41,045 nucleotides of DNA from Desulfuromonadaceae bacterium (GCA_028683855.1 JAQUHA010000031.1:1-41045), one strand, 5' to 3'; shown: positions 6,578 through 16,404, counted from the first letter of the stretch. Numbers and translations are program-made. Notes: a model not told the origin generated them from the letters alone.

Positions 6578-8701
6578 ATGACGCTATATCAGAGAACTAT
6601 TCTCATAATTGTCAGCACATTTATCGCTCTGCTTTTTATACTAGCGGTATCGTCAGACATGATTCTGCTCTCCAGTTTTTCCTCTCTTGAAAAAGCCCAG
6701 GTTGTTTCACACACACAGAATATTTCAAACCAGCTTGAAGATAAATTGACATACCTGGAGATAACTGCCGAGGAACTGGTTGGAAGTTTTGAAAGTGGTA
6801 GTGATGCTACAGCTTCACTCTTTGCAGATTGGTATGTCCGAAGTAATAATCTGGATTTTGTTGCCCTCTATGACAATGCAGGTGGTCTGGTATCCATAAA
6901 TAGTCTCGGTAATATCTTACCTGTACGACAAAACGCGCTTAATGCCATACTCTCCATGGTAACTGCGCAGAAAGATGCTGTGCAGGGTGGGGCGGTAAAT
7001 ATAGGCGGTTCTCCCGCTATGCTGGTATTCAGGCATATTAAAGGAAACGGCAGAGTAAACGGCGGGTTGCTGGTTGTTGGCTGGTTTATCGACAATCTTG
7101 AAATTGAGAGGCTGTTCAGAGCAGCCGGATCTAAAATTTCTCTTTATGATCTTAATGAAACTCTCCCTCCCGATGTAAAAAAAGCTGCCGCTGAAATTAC
7201 CAGTCGCAAAAACATCTACTCCAGCGCAATCGATTCTTCTTATGCTGCCGGATATCTCCTTCTGAAGGATATCTTCGGGCAACCCTCTTACATTGTCCGC
7301 ACTATCGAAAAGCGTACGTTATACGAATATGGAAAAGTTACTATAGCCTACATAATTGTTGCACTTATTCTGGCTGCCGTTGCTCTCTGCTCTGTAATGC
7401 TCATATTTATTCGTAGTACAATTCTTAATCGCCTGCAGACGCTGACTTCTAAGGTGTCCAGAATTAGGGAGCTGCGTGATATCTCAACCCGTATACCTCT
7501 ATCCGAATACAATGATGAACTTTCTACTGTAGCAATTTCAATTAACGGTATGCTTGATTCCCTCGAAAAGACAGAATCTGTCTTGAGAGAGAGTGAGGAG
7601 CGTTATCGTATGCTTTTTGATAGAGCTCCTGATGCGATCATTATTATCGGTATGGATGGTGATGAGGCCGGTCGTGTCATTGCTGCAAATCAGGCAGCGG
7701 CTGAACAGCATGGATACACGCTGGATGAACTCCTTAAGCTCCATATATATGATCTAAACACTCCGGATACCAATTTAATTGCGGCTGATATTTTTACAGA
7801 TATAGGCAAAGGGAACTGGGTGACTGCAGAGTTGTGGCATCAAAAAAAGGATGGCAGCCGGTTTCCGATAGAGATACACGCAGGACTGATCAGAATTGAT
7901 GGTAAAAATTATGTACTTGGTTTTGATAGAGATATTACTGCACGTAAGATTACAGAAGAAACAAAAAATATGCATCTTCAGCAGATAAATCAACTGAATG
8001 ACGAGTTAAACCAAAAAGCATCAGATCTTTCTGCTGCTAACAGCGAACTGGAAACATTCAACTACTCAATTTCGCATGATATGCGGGGACCGCTCACCAG
8101 GATCTCCGGATATTGCCAGTTACTCCTTGAGCCTGACAGTGCTCTTGATGACTCTTCGAGGGAGTATGTAAAACGTATTTATGAATCAGAAACCTGGCTG
8201 AATCAAATGATTGATGCCCTTATGCAGCTTGCGCAGTTAAATCGTGAGCAGATTCTCTCTGCTCCGGTAAACCTCTCACTTATAGTTGATGAAGCTCTAA
8301 AGGAGCTGGCTGCTGAGCATCCGGATAGATTTGTTAAAACAGAGGTAATGCCTGACATTATTGTTGCAGGGGATGACAGGCTTCTGAAAATGGCAGTTGT
8401 AAACCTGTTGAACAATGCCTGGAAATACAGTTCCGGCAAGAGTGATGCGTTTATTGAGTTTGGTGTTGATAATAGCGGCTGCGCACCTGTATATTACGTT
8501 CGTGATAACGGAGCCGGTTTTGATATGAAGGAGACAACGAGACTGTTTCGTGTTTTCAGCAGGCTTGACAATTCAGATCAGTTTCCAGGTACCGGCATAG
8601 GTCTCGCTACGGTACATCGTATAATTTCACGGCATGGAGGCAGGATATGGGCTGAGGGTGAGCCTGATGTCGGTGCAACTTTTTATTTTACACTGCAGTA
8701 A
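6578..8701 (+). CDS. Membrane sensor histidine kinase (CHASE4-like, HAMP, PAS)
   Basis: The 707-residue kinase has a transmembrane segment at about 8-28, a periplasmic sensor of about 220 residues that looks like CHASE4 (the W-x(5)-N-x-D-F-V-A-L-Y-D stretch is typical), and a second transmembrane segment at about 252-276. HAMP follows to about 335, then PAS at about 345-455 and a coiled linker. The dimerisation domain has H500 in SISHDMRGPL, and the ATP-binding domain shows NLLNNAWKYS (N box), DNGAGF (G1) and GTGIGLA (G2). The SISHDxRxPL/NxWKYS style resembles phytochrome-like kinases. No receiver domain is fused and no response regulator is adjacent, so the partner is unknown. GGAG lies six bases before the ATG. 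Confidence 0.88.
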   Translation: MTLYQRTILIIVSTFIALLFILAVSSDMILLSSFSSLEKAQVVSHTQNISNQLEDKLTYLEITAEELVGSFESGSDATASLFADWYVRSNNLDFVALYDNAGGLVSINSLGNILPVRQNALNAILSMVTAQKDAVQGGAVNIGGSPAMLVFRHIKGNGRVNGGLLVVGWFIDNLEIERLFRAAGSKISLYDLNETLPPDVKKAAAEITSRKNIYSSAIDSSYAAGYLLLKDIFGQPSYIVRTIEKRTLYEYGKVTIAYIIVALILAAVALCSVMLIFIRSTILNRLQTLTSKVSRIRELRDISTRIPLSEYNDELSTVAISINGMLDSLEKTESVLRESEERYRMLFDRAPDAIIIIGMDGDEAGRVIAANQAAAEQHGYTLDELLKLHIYDLNTPDTNLIAADIFTDIGKGNWVTAELWHQKKDGSRFPIEIHAGLIRIDGKNYVLGFDRDITARKITEETKNMHLQQINQLNDELNQKASDLSAANSELETFNYSISHDMRGPLTRISGYCQLLLEPDSALDDSSREYVKRIYESETWLNQMIDALMQLAQLNREQILSAPVNLSLIVDEALKELAAEHPDRFVKTEVMPDIIVAGDDRLLKMAVVNLLNNAWKYSSGKSDAFIEFGVDNSGCAPVYYVRDNGAGFDMKETTRLFRVFSRLDNSDQFPGTGIGLATVHRIISRHGGRIWAEGEPDVGATFYFTLQ

Positions 8702-8803
8702 CTATCTAAAATAAATACCAAAACAGAACCACATAATCTTTTTCATCCTGTTTGAAACAAATTTACAAAAACATATACAAACACTACTGATCGGAGGGAA
8801 AAA

Positions 8804-10447
8804 ATGTCACAAATCAACTGCACCGTTGGTTCACTTCTGGATGAAATGGCCAGTCGTTATCCAGAAAACGAGGCTCTTGTATACCATGAGCGTAACTATA
8901 GACTTAATTACAGGGAGTTCAACGATACCTGCCGTCAGGTTGCCAAAGGTTTACTTCGTCTCGGTATTAAGAAAGGGGACAATATCGCCATCTGGGCTTA
9001 CAATGTTCCGGAATGGGTGCTGCTGCAGTTTGCTTCCGCTAAAATTGGTGCAATTCTGGTTACTGTAAATACCAGCTACAAATCAGCTGAACTGGAATAC
9101 ATACTGAAACAGTCTGATTCCACTACACTTTTTATGGTTGGGTCATTTAAAGACACAAACTATGTTGAAACAGTCGGGAATGTTATTCCAGAGCTTTTCA
9201 GCTCTGAACCGGGGAAGCTTGAGAGTGCTAAATTACCATTTCTTAAAAATATAATTTTTATCGGGGATAGTACTCCTGCAGGCATGACTAACTTTGATGC
9301 GGTTGTCAAGCTTGGCGAAACAGTTTCAGATGCCGAGTTGAACTCCATTGAGTCATCGCTGGATTGCCACGAAACCATCAATATGCAATATACATCAGGT
9401 ACCACCGGTTTTCCGAAAGGTGTTATGCTGACGCACTACAACATAGTAAATAACGGTTTCAATATTGGCGAATGCATGAAGTTAAGCGAAAAAGACCGTC
9501 TCTGTATCCCTGTTCCCTTCTTTCACTGTTTCGGCTGCGTTCTCGGTGTAATGGCGTGTGTAACCCATGGAACCACAATGGTTCCCGTTGAAATCTTCGA
9601 CCCTCTTAAAGTCCTGCATACTATAGAAAAAGAGAGATGTACAGGAGTGCATGGTGTTCCAACAATGTTTATTGCAGAACTTGAGCATCCTGACTTCAAA
9701 AACTTTGATCTGACAACTCTGCGTACAGGTATTATGGCTGGTTCAAACTGTCCGATCGAGGTTATGAAAAAAGTAAACAGCGAAATGCACGCGAGCGAAA
9801 TTACAATAGCATATGGTCAGACTGAATCTTCACCGGTTATTACACAGACCCGTACTGACGATGCTCTTGAACTGCGTGTTGCGACAGTTGGCAGATCACT
9901 CCCGGATGTCGAAACAAAAATTGTAGATATTGAAACCAATGAAACATTACCTCCAGGTAAGCAGGGGGAGTTGTGCACACGCGGTTATCACGTCATGAAA
10001 GGGTATTACAAAATGCCCGAAGAGACTGCTCGTGCGATAGACAGCGAAGGATGGCTGCACACAGGTGATCTTGCCATAATGGATGAAAACGGCTACTGCA
10101 AAATCACCGGACGTATCAAAAATATGATAATACGCGGAGGGGAAAACATCTATCCACGTGAAATTGAAGAATTCCTATATACTCATCCTAAGGTTTCGGA
10201 CATTCAGGTTTATGGAGTACCGGATAAAAAATACGGCGAGCAGGTAATGGCAGCTATAATTCTTAAAAAAGGTCAGACAATGAGTGAGGACGAAGTCAGA
10301 GCCTTCTGTAAAGACAGGATAGCAAACTATAAGATTCCAAAATACGTTAAATTTGTAGATGGGTATCCTATGACCGCTTCTGGCAAAATACAGAAATTTA
10401 AAATGAGAGAGCTGGCAATCAAGGAGCTGCAGCTTGAGGAAACCTGA
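8804..10447 (+). CDS. AMP-forming acyl-CoA ligase (FadD-like)
   Basis: This 547-residue member of the adenylate-forming family would convert a carboxylic acid to its acyl-CoA via an acyl-AMP. Visible motifs are the phosphate-binding loop YTSGTTGFPKGVMLTH (about 196-211), AYGQTESSP (about 338), GWLHTGDLA, the hinge GRIKNMIIRGGENIYPREIE, and the C-terminal catalytic Lys in SGKIQKFKMRE. Length and N-terminal domain (NEALVYHERNYRLNYREF) fit medium/long-chain fatty-acid or related ligases. The substrate cannot be told from sequence alone. It stands as a single gene: GGAGG is well placed before the ATG, with a 100-base spacer upstream and the type I secretion locus downstream. Confidence 0.88.
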   Translation: MSQINCTVGSLLDEMASRYPENEALVYHERNYRLNYREFNDTCRQVAKGLLRLGIKKGDNIAIWAYNVPEWVLLQFASAKIGAILVTVNTSYKSAELEYILKQSDSTTLFMVGSFKDTNYVETVGNVIPELFSSEPGKLESAKLPFLKNIIFIGDSTPAGMTNFDAVVKLGETVSDAELNSIESSLDCHETINMQYTSGTTGFPKGVMLTHYNIVNNGFNIGECMKLSEKDRLCIPVPFFHCFGCVLGVMACVTHGTTMVPVEIFDPLKVLHTIEKERCTGVHGVPTMFIAELEHPDFKNFDLTTLRTGIMAGSNCPIEVMKKVNSEMHASEITIAYGQTESSPVITQTRTDDALELRVATVGRSLPDVETKIVDIETNETLPPGKQGELCTRGYHVMKGYYKMPEETARAIDSEGWLHTGDLAIMDENGYCKITGRIKNMIIRGGENIYPREIEEFLYTHPKVSDIQVYGVPDKKYGEQVMAAIILKKGQTMSEDEVRAFCKDRIANYKIPKYVKFVDGYPMTASGKIQKFKMRELAIKELQLEET

Positions 10448-10590
10448 TTTTTCAAGAACTTGTGGAGTTTTTGTCTAAGCTGTGATATCTGACTGAATCC
10501 GTTTTTGATAGATAGTTACATCTATTAGCTCTCTCTTGTCAAAATGTTGTTTCGTGCCTTCCGGGCAGTTACAAATAAAGGAGTATGTTT

Positions 10591-12786
10591 GTGATCGACA
10601 GATTCAACTTGTTTGTCTGTTGTCTATTGATACTGGTTGTGCAATTCATTTTGTCGCCGGTTTCTGCGAATGCAGCTGACTTATCGGGAAATTCCGGATT
10701 AGATCCGGATTCCTCTGTATTAAAAATTGAGATCAATTATAAACCTGAAACCCCTGTAGTTGGAGAGATGGTAAGCATTGATCTGAAAGTTACCAATACT
10801 TCGAGAGAGCAGAGCGCTTCGGAAGTTCGAGTAATTGATATTTTACCTGCTGGTCTAAGGCTTAAAAAAGGTACTGTACTTCTTGATGGCATCACCTCTT
10901 CTGATCCTGTGATATCTGGCGACAACCGTGCTCTTAAATTTCCTTTAGGCAGCATTCCCCCTTTATCTTCCCTGGCAATCCATTTTGAAGTTGAAATATC
11001 AGGCGAAAATAAATTTCTCAAAGTTGTTAATGTAGCTTCGGCTTTCAGTAGTGACGCTGGAAAATCAAATGTCGCAAAAGTTATACTGAATTTAACTGAT
11101 AAGTTATCGGTGCTTGAACCACTCCCTGTCACTGAACCCCTTCAGGTTGATGATAAAGAAGAACCTCTCTTACCTATTATAGTACCTAAAGAGCCGTCAG
11201 TTGTTTCTGAAAGTGTGGCAGTTGTTTCTGAAAGTGTGGCAGTTGCTTCGGAAAATGTGACAGTTGCTTCGGAAGAACTGGAGGAAAATATTCAACTGTC
11301 CGAAACAACGGATCTGTTATCTGCTTCAAGCTCTGATGAAGTTGCAGCCGGAAAAAAAGAGTTGCCGGAAACGGTAGCCTCCGTAGTTTCTCCATTAGAC
11401 GAAATCAGGAGTCTGCAAGGGCTGACAGGCAAGACCGAAGTGCCTGTCAAGGCGGATGTTGATGGTCTCTACATTAAGAGTATGGCTGAGAATCAGGTGC
11501 TGGAGAATGAACTTGCAGCTGTTGTCAGCGAAACCGATCTTTCCAGTTCAATACGTGCCGGCAGAAGTTTCAGTCGTGAAAGCCATGCAGCTACAGCACG
11601 TACTGAACAGGCTAAAGCACAAACCGGTCAGGCTGCCGCCCTTCTTCTCCCTTCTGTGGCTCTTCGTTTAAGTACCGGTTATGAAAACTCACAACCCTCT
11701 GTAGCAATTGATGAAGCAACGGGTAAAGCGGTCTCTTCAGATACTCACCCCCGAACTGATACTGCAATTACCGTGCGTCAGCCACTATTTGATCTGCCAA
11801 CTCTTCGTGACTGGCGCCGCAGGAAGATAATAGAACAGGCTCGTGGTGAAAATTACAGGGTAAGTGATGGAGACGCATACGTTTCTGCTGTAAATGCTTA
11901 TCTGACTCTGGTGTCAAGTCGTCTGCTTGCAGATATGACTCTGGATTTTGAAGGGGAGCTGAAAGAGTTACTCGCTTACATCGAGAAAAGAGCTCAAGCC
12001 GGAGCTACCAGCATTTCTGATATGGCTCGTGTTCGTGCGCGCAGTCAGGCGACCTTATCCTCAAGATTAGAGCTGGAGTCTGCTCATGCGGCTGCCGGCG
12101 ATGAATTCGTTCGCCTCACAAATACTGTTCCGAAGAAAATCAAGTTGCCGACTCTTGAAGATGTCGGGGTATCTTTGTTGCCGGCATCTTTCGACGAAGC
12201 AGTTTCAATTGCGATGAAATATAACCCTGAAATTACTGCACTTACCGCTGAACTTGAAGCTGCAGAAATTGATGCATCAGCGGTGAAGGGGCGTTATCTC
12301 CCTCGTGTAGATGCAGAATACTCTTTTGCCAACTCTATTCATGCCGGTGGGGAAACCAGCTCTTCAGGTCAGAAAGATCAGCGTATTATGGCGGTCCTAA
12401 ACTGGAATATTTTCAGTGGCGGTGGAGATTATAAAACTCATGTTGAACGTACTGCCCGACAGAAAGAGCTGAAATACCGTCTTGATGATCAGCGGCGACG
12501 TGTACTGCAGACGCTGTCAGCAAATTATGCAACCCTGACAACTACGAGAGAACGAATAACTTCCGGCTACAGGGAGCTGAAATCAATCTCAACTGCGGCA
12601 GAAGCGATGTCCAAGCGTATGCTTTCAGGTAATCAGTCTCTGCTCGATCTCCTGGACGTTTATGACCGTTTCTATCAGGTTCGTTCCAGGCTTGTTAATC
12701 TGCATATACTTGAGATGAGTTCCGTCGCTCAGCTTATAAGATTGACTTATGGTGTTCCGGTTACGCCTGCTGAAAACAGAAGGTGA
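10591..12786 (+). CDS. TolC-like outer-membrane channel with N-terminal DUF11-like domain
   Basis: This is the outer-membrane exit duct of the type I secretion locus. I prefer GTG 10591: AAGGAG (10578-10583) is seven bases upstream of it but only one base from ATG 10585. The 731-residue product has a signal peptide (ending near SANAA) and then a DUF11-like beta-sandwich at about 46-165 (N-Y-K-P-E-T-P-V-V-G-E-M, V-T-N-T-S, DILPAGL). An acidic linker follows with seven-residue tandem repeats (VVSESVA), and the TolC-type efflux domain runs from about 318 to the end. The duplicated TolC pattern is visible in RQPLFDLPTLRDWRRRK and LNWNIFSGGGDYKTHVER. TolC homologues are usually 420-500 residues, so about 300 residues are extra. 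A short inverted repeat (10508-10525, ATAGAT-N6-ATCTAT) lies upstream. It is the first gene of a six-gene set. Confidence 0.87.
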   Translation: MIDRFNLFVCCLLILVVQFILSPVSANAADLSGNSGLDPDSSVLKIEINYKPETPVVGEMVSIDLKVTNTSREQSASEVRVIDILPAGLRLKKGTVLLDGITSSDPVISGDNRALKFPLGSIPPLSSLAIHFEVEISGENKFLKVVNVASAFSSDAGKSNVAKVILNLTDKLSVLEPLPVTEPLQVDDKEEPLLPIIVPKEPSVVSESVAVVSESVAVASENVTVASEELEENIQLSETTDLLSASSSDEVAAGKKELPETVASVVSPLDEIRSLQGLTGKTEVPVKADVDGLYIKSMAENQVLENELAAVVSETDLSSSIRAGRSFSRESHAATARTEQAKAQTGQAAALLLPSVALRLSTGYENSQPSVAIDEATGKAVSSDTHPRTDTAITVRQPLFDLPTLRDWRRRKIIEQARGENYRVSDGDAYVSAVNAYLTLVSSRLLADMTLDFEGELKELLAYIEKRAQAGATSISDMARVRARSQATLSSRLELESAHAAAGDEFVRLTNTVPKKIKLPTLEDVGVSLLPASFDEAVSIAMKYNPEITALTAELEAAEIDASAVKGRYLPRVDAEYSFANSIHAGGETSSSGQKDQRIMAVLNWNIFSGGGDYKTHVERTARQKELKYRLDDQRRRVLQTLSANYATLTTTRERITSGYRELKSISTAAEAMSKRMLSGNQSLLDLLDVYDRFYQVRSRLVNLHILEMSSVAQLIRLTYGVPVTPAENRR
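11198..11276 (+). repeat. 21-bp tandem repeat in the linker of the TolC-like gene
   Basis: The unit CAGTTGTTTCTGAAAGTGTG(G) occurs twice exactly, a third copy has a few changes, and a partial fourth follows. Each unit encodes seven residues (VVSESVA-type). The repeat keeps frame and could vary in number without disrupting the protein. Confidence 0.85.
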
Positions 12787-12834
12787 CGGTTTTGCGGAGT
12801 AAAGTTTTTAACTTGATAAAGGTGGATATTTAGA

Positions 12835-13521
12835 ATGTCGTCAGAACGCCATAGCGATAACGACGGTTCAGATATATTCTGGCCCGGGTATGTTGATGCG
12901 GTTACCAACCTTGTTCTTAACCTTCTGTTTCTTCTGACCATAATGATAGTTGCAGTATTCATGTTTGCTCTTGAACTTGGGCGGGCCAGCAATGGCGGTG
13001 CCGGTAAGACGCCTGTAATCTCAGCAAAAGATGACGCAAAGGTTGCTTCTAAAAAATCAGAGGATCCGGTTAAGGAAAACATAGCACTGAAGCGTGAGAT
13101 TGAACGCCTGAATATGCTGCTTTCTAAGCAGTCATCTATTAAAGTCAAGCCTGCTGCGGTAATTAAAACTGTTGATGTTACCTCCAGGGTTGCTAAGCCT
13201 GAAAACAGTATTGACAGGACTACCGTTGCAAGTGACTCGGATGTGTTAGTGCGTTTTACCGATGACGCTATATCCTTTACAGCTTCTGAGACCGAACGGC
13301 TTCGAGAAGTTTTGAAGCCCATCGTAGCAAACGGAAAAACAAATATTTTTGTTGATGTTCCAGTAGGTTTTTCGGAAGCCAGACGTATGGGGTTCTACAG
13401 AGCTATGGCTGTGCGTAATCTGCTGATTGAGATGAAGATGCCTAAGGAACGCATCAATGTAAAAGTCAGAGAGGTTAAGGTTAATTCGAATGCGTCACTG
13501 GTTAGGGTAAAATCTTACTGA
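12835..13521 (+). CDS. MotB/OmpA-like stator protein of the secretion locus (SiiA-like role)
   Basis: The 228-residue protein has a short cytoplasmic N-terminus and one transmembrane helix at about 21-46, reading YVDAVTNLVLNLLFLLTIMI. D21 is placed like the proton-carrying Asp of MotB (Y-A-D-F-M-T). A Lys-rich coiled region follows, then a C-terminal OmpA/MotB-like domain at about 130-228 (VRFTDDAISFTASE ... REVLKPIVANGKTNIFVDVP ... ARRMGFYRAMAVRNLLI). That domain is degenerate compared with true peptidoglycan binders. With the MotA-like gene two positions downstream it probably forms an ion channel, as SiiA/SiiB do for SiiE; this is inferred from family and context. AAAGGTGG precedes the start. 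The stop overlaps the HlyD start by one base (TGATG). Confidence 0.78.
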   Translation: MSSERHSDNDGSDIFWPGYVDAVTNLVLNLLFLLTIMIVAVFMFALELGRASNGGAGKTPVISAKDDAKVASKKSEDPVKENIALKREIERLNMLLSKQSSIKVKPAAVIKTVDVTSRVAKPENSIDRTTVASDSDVLVRFTDDAISFTASETERLREVLKPIVANGKTNIFVDVPVGFSEARRMGFYRAMAVRNLLIEMKMPKERINVKVREVKVNSNASLVRVKSY

Positions 13522-14918
13522 TGCTTGGAAAACTGAACCTGATAAATGGCTATATACTTGATTTTTTTAGATCATTTACGCCTCAACGAACTTTTGTAAT
13601 ACTTCTGTTTTCAAGCAGTATCAGCCTGTTTATATGGGCAGCCTTTACGAATGTTGATGTTATCGTGCGTACGGAAGGGCAGATTATACCTGCTGGAAAG
13701 TCGCAGATCGTGCAGCATCTTGAAGGTGGAATTATTCGTAAAATACTTGTTCAGGAAGGTCAGGTGGTAGTTGCTGGACAACCGCTGATTGAGTTGTCCG
13801 ATGTGCAGACTCGGTCAAATCTTGGTCAGGAACAGTCAAAGCTGGATGCCTTGCGCGGTCGTGAAGCACGTCTTGTGGCGGAGTTAAACGGTACTGACTC
13901 AATAAAATTTCCCGTGAAACTTACTGATCAGAACGTGATTCGTGTTGAAACCGCAGCTTGGCAGGCTCGACGTGCGCAGCTTGCCGAAGAGGTGCTTGTA
14001 CTCCGTTCTCAGGGGACGCAAAAAAAGAGTGAAATAAATGAGATCACATCAAAAAGGCAAAATCTTATTGAAGAGCTGGAGTTGGCTAAAAAACAGCATA
14101 AAGTGATGGAGGGGCTCAGAAAAAATAATGCAGCATCCGAAATGGAAGTTCTGGATGCGCAGGTTCGCGTACAACGCCTTAAATCTCAGATAGCAGAGGC
14201 AACAACTGCCGCTCCTCGCATACAGGCGGCACAGTATGAATCTGAAGCCCGTGTAAAGGAGGCAATCGCACGTTTCCGGGCGGAGGCTTCTTCCGCTTTA
14301 ACGCAAGTGCGTGAGGAGCTTGAGAGATCAACTCATGAAATTGGTAGCAGTGTTGATCGACTGGATCGAAATATCGTAAGGACTCCGGTTGCAGGTCTTA
14401 TAAATAAGCTGAATATTACTACAATTGGCGCAGTGGTCCGGCCGAGTGAAATATTGCTCGAAATTACTCCAAGCGATCAGCGCATTGTTATTGAGACCCG
14501 ATCAAACCCGAATGATAGAGCCAATCTTAAGCGTGGTCTTTCCGCGCGTGTTCGGGTCGGCGCATATGATTATGCGACTTATGGGACTTTTGAGGGTCAT
14601 GTAACAGAGGTAAGCTCGGATACTCTTACTGACGAGAGGGGTGTTCGATACTATCGTGTGAACGTAGAAGTAGATATATCGACCCTTGTTTCACGTGTTC
14701 GTCAGCCTGGTGTGCTGGTGCCGGGAATGGCTGCGAGTGCTGACATTACAGTTGGTAAACGCTCAGTATTGTCATTTATTCTCTCTCCCCTGATGAAGTT
14801 CAGGGATGGTGCTTTCAGAGCCGACTCATCACACAGTGACAAATTTTACCGCACCGCACTTAAAGGAACTTTCGTAAATAAAAACATAAAGAGAGAATTA
14901 TATGTTCAAGCAGCTTAA
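13521..14918 (+). CDS. HlyD-type membrane fusion protein (periplasmic adaptor)
   Basis: This adaptor links the inner-membrane ABC exporter to the TolC-like channel. The 465-residue protein has an N-terminal cytoplasmic stretch, one transmembrane helix at about 24-43, and the split barrel/lipoyl hallmark GQIIPAGKSQIVQHLEGGII. A long coiled-coil hairpin spans about 95-285, and the returning lipoyl half is VRTPVAGLINKLNITTIGAVV. The beta-barrel domain contains the family-typical ITPSDQRIVIETR and GVRYYRVNVEVD. The last 45 residues extend beyond the usual end and are basic. Translation is coupled to the upstream gene through TGATG, and its end overlaps the MotA-like gene by 17 bases. Confidence 0.9.
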   Translation: MLGKLNLINGYILDFFRSFTPQRTFVILLFSSSISLFIWAAFTNVDVIVRTEGQIIPAGKSQIVQHLEGGIIRKILVQEGQVVVAGQPLIELSDVQTRSNLGQEQSKLDALRGREARLVAELNGTDSIKFPVKLTDQNVIRVETAAWQARRAQLAEEVLVLRSQGTQKKSEINEITSKRQNLIEELELAKKQHKVMEGLRKNNAASEMEVLDAQVRVQRLKSQIAEATTAAPRIQAAQYESEARVKEAIARFRAEASSALTQVREELERSTHEIGSSVDRLDRNIVRTPVAGLINKLNITTIGAVVRPSEILLEITPSDQRIVIETRSNPNDRANLKRGLSARVRVGAYDYATYGTFEGHVTEVSSDTLTDERGVRYYRVNVEVDISTLVSRVRQPGVLVPGMAASADITVGKRSVLSFILSPLMKFRDGAFRADSSHSDKFYRTALKGTFVNKNIKRELYVQAA

Positions 14919-16404
14919 AATTTACTATGTGGTTGTTTCCCTCCCGTTTATTCTGCTTCTTACCGGTTCGGTAGTTTTTTATGACGCAGTCAGGTTAACA
15001 ATAACCCGCAATCCGCATCCACAAATCAACTATGTGATTTTCTGTATTATTTTGTTTGGTGGAGTACTCATCTTAATGAGTCTTTTCCGCCTTATGAAAG
15101 AGGCAAAGACGGTCGTAAAATATTCCAAAGCGGTACACGATAAAGCTGATCTAGCCACTCTTCAGGCTCTTACAGATAATGCAACTGGTGATGCCTCTTA
15201 TGTTCTTCAGATGGTTACTGCCTCAACAGGGCGTTTTATCTCGCATCAGGAACAGGCTTCTATTGAGCATGAACTCTCAAACGTAAGGAGCAGGCTCTAT
15301 CGCAGAAATGCACTTCCACAATATTTAACCGGTCTACTTGTCGGTATGGGACTTCTTGGAACATTTGTTGGTCTGCTTGCCACGCTTAATGATATTTCAA
15401 TTCTTATCAGCAGCTTTTCCGAGCTTGATATGAGTTCAGCCAATCCTCTCCAGGTATTTAGAGTTATGATTGAGCGGATGAAGGCTCCTATGCAGTCGAT
15501 GAGCATCGCTTTTTCCGCCTCGATGTTTGGACTGCTTGGATCAATAATTCTTGGACTCATGATGGTGGGTATCCGTCGTTTTCAGGGGGACATCGCTTCA
15601 CTGCTTGGTTCAGAAATAGCGAAGCATATAGAATTGGCTCTTTCATACGAACAGAATAATACAGGTAATGAAGTAGTGATAAGCTCTGGTAACGGAGTTG
15701 TCAGAAGCGAAGAAGAGTATAAAGTTCTTGTGAGAATTGAGGAGAGGTTGGCTGAAGCAGCACGCTTACAGCAGCGAACCCTGTCAGCAGAAATAGATGA
15801 TTTTCAGAAACAGAGGGCTGATCTGTTGCGTACACTTACGGAGCAGAATGAAGCAAGTAATAACTTTCGTAATGAATTACAGCAGCTTTGCAGACAGTTT
15901 ACTGCTCTTCTCAGTGTTATGGAGAGGGGGAGCGGAGAGATCTCCAGTCAGATATCAGAACTTAAAGTTGATCTGGTTTCGGAGGCAAAAGAGTCTAATA
16001 AACTTATATCTACACAGATAGATGAACAGAAAAAGTTAAAAGATGCGCTTGATTCGTACAAAATTGAGGAGAGATTAACTGAATCGGTACGTTTTAAACA
16101 GCGGTTGCTCGCTACTGAAATTGATGATTTTCAAAAACAGCGTGGGGATATGTTGCATACGCTGTCCGAGCAGAACGGGATTAGCAATAATTTAAGGCTT
16201 GAACTTCAGCAGTTAGGGATGCGGTTGGGAGAAGTCTCCAATAATCTGGAAAAGGGGAATAGCGAAATTTACAATCAGATTACAGAGATGATGATTCACC
16301 TTTCCGCCGATGCAAAAGAGTCTCATAAACTGCTAAAAATGCAGGTAAATGAGCAGAAGGGGTTAAGAGAAATCCTTGATTGGCGGTCAAAAGATAACAG
16401 TTAA
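14902..16404 (+). CDS. MotA/TolQ/ExbB-like protein with duplicated coiled coil (SiiB-like role)
   Basis: The 500-residue protein has four hydrophobic segments at about 7-28, 42-63, 137-165 and 197-224. The third contains GLLVGMGLLGTFVGLLATL, the characteristic MotA/TolQ/ExbB proton-channel helix. The C-terminal half (about 255-495) is a long coiled coil containing two copies of a block 109 residues apart (E-E-R-L-A-E-A ... A-E-I-D-D-F-Q-K-Q-R ... L-R-T-L-T-E-Q-N against E-E-R-L-T-E-S ... T-E-I-D-D-F-Q-K-Q-R ... L-H-T-L-S-E-Q-N). Classical MotA has only short cytoplasmic parts, so this extension is unusual. Likely partner: the MotB-like product two genes upstream. The gene is located directly before the adhesin. 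Confidence 0.8.
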   Translation: MFKQLKIYYVVVSLPFILLLTGSVVFYDAVRLTITRNPHPQINYVIFCIILFGGVLILMSLFRLMKEAKTVVKYSKAVHDKADLATLQALTDNATGDASYVLQMVTASTGRFISHQEQASIEHELSNVRSRLYRRNALPQYLTGLLVGMGLLGTFVGLLATLNDISILISSFSELDMSSANPLQVFRVMIERMKAPMQSMSIAFSASMFGLLGSIILGLMMVGIRRFQGDIASLLGSEIAKHIELALSYEQNNTGNEVVISSGNGVVRSEEEYKVLVRIEERLAEAARLQQRTLSAEIDDFQKQRADLLRTLTEQNEASNNFRNELQQLCRQFTALLSVMERGSGEISSQISELKVDLVSEAKESNKLISTQIDEQKKLKDALDSYKIEERLTESVRFKQRLLATEIDDFQKQRGDMLHTLSEQNGISNNLRLELQQLGMRLGEVSNNLEKGNSEIYNQITEMMIHLSADAKESHKLLKMQVNEQKGLREILDWRSKDNS

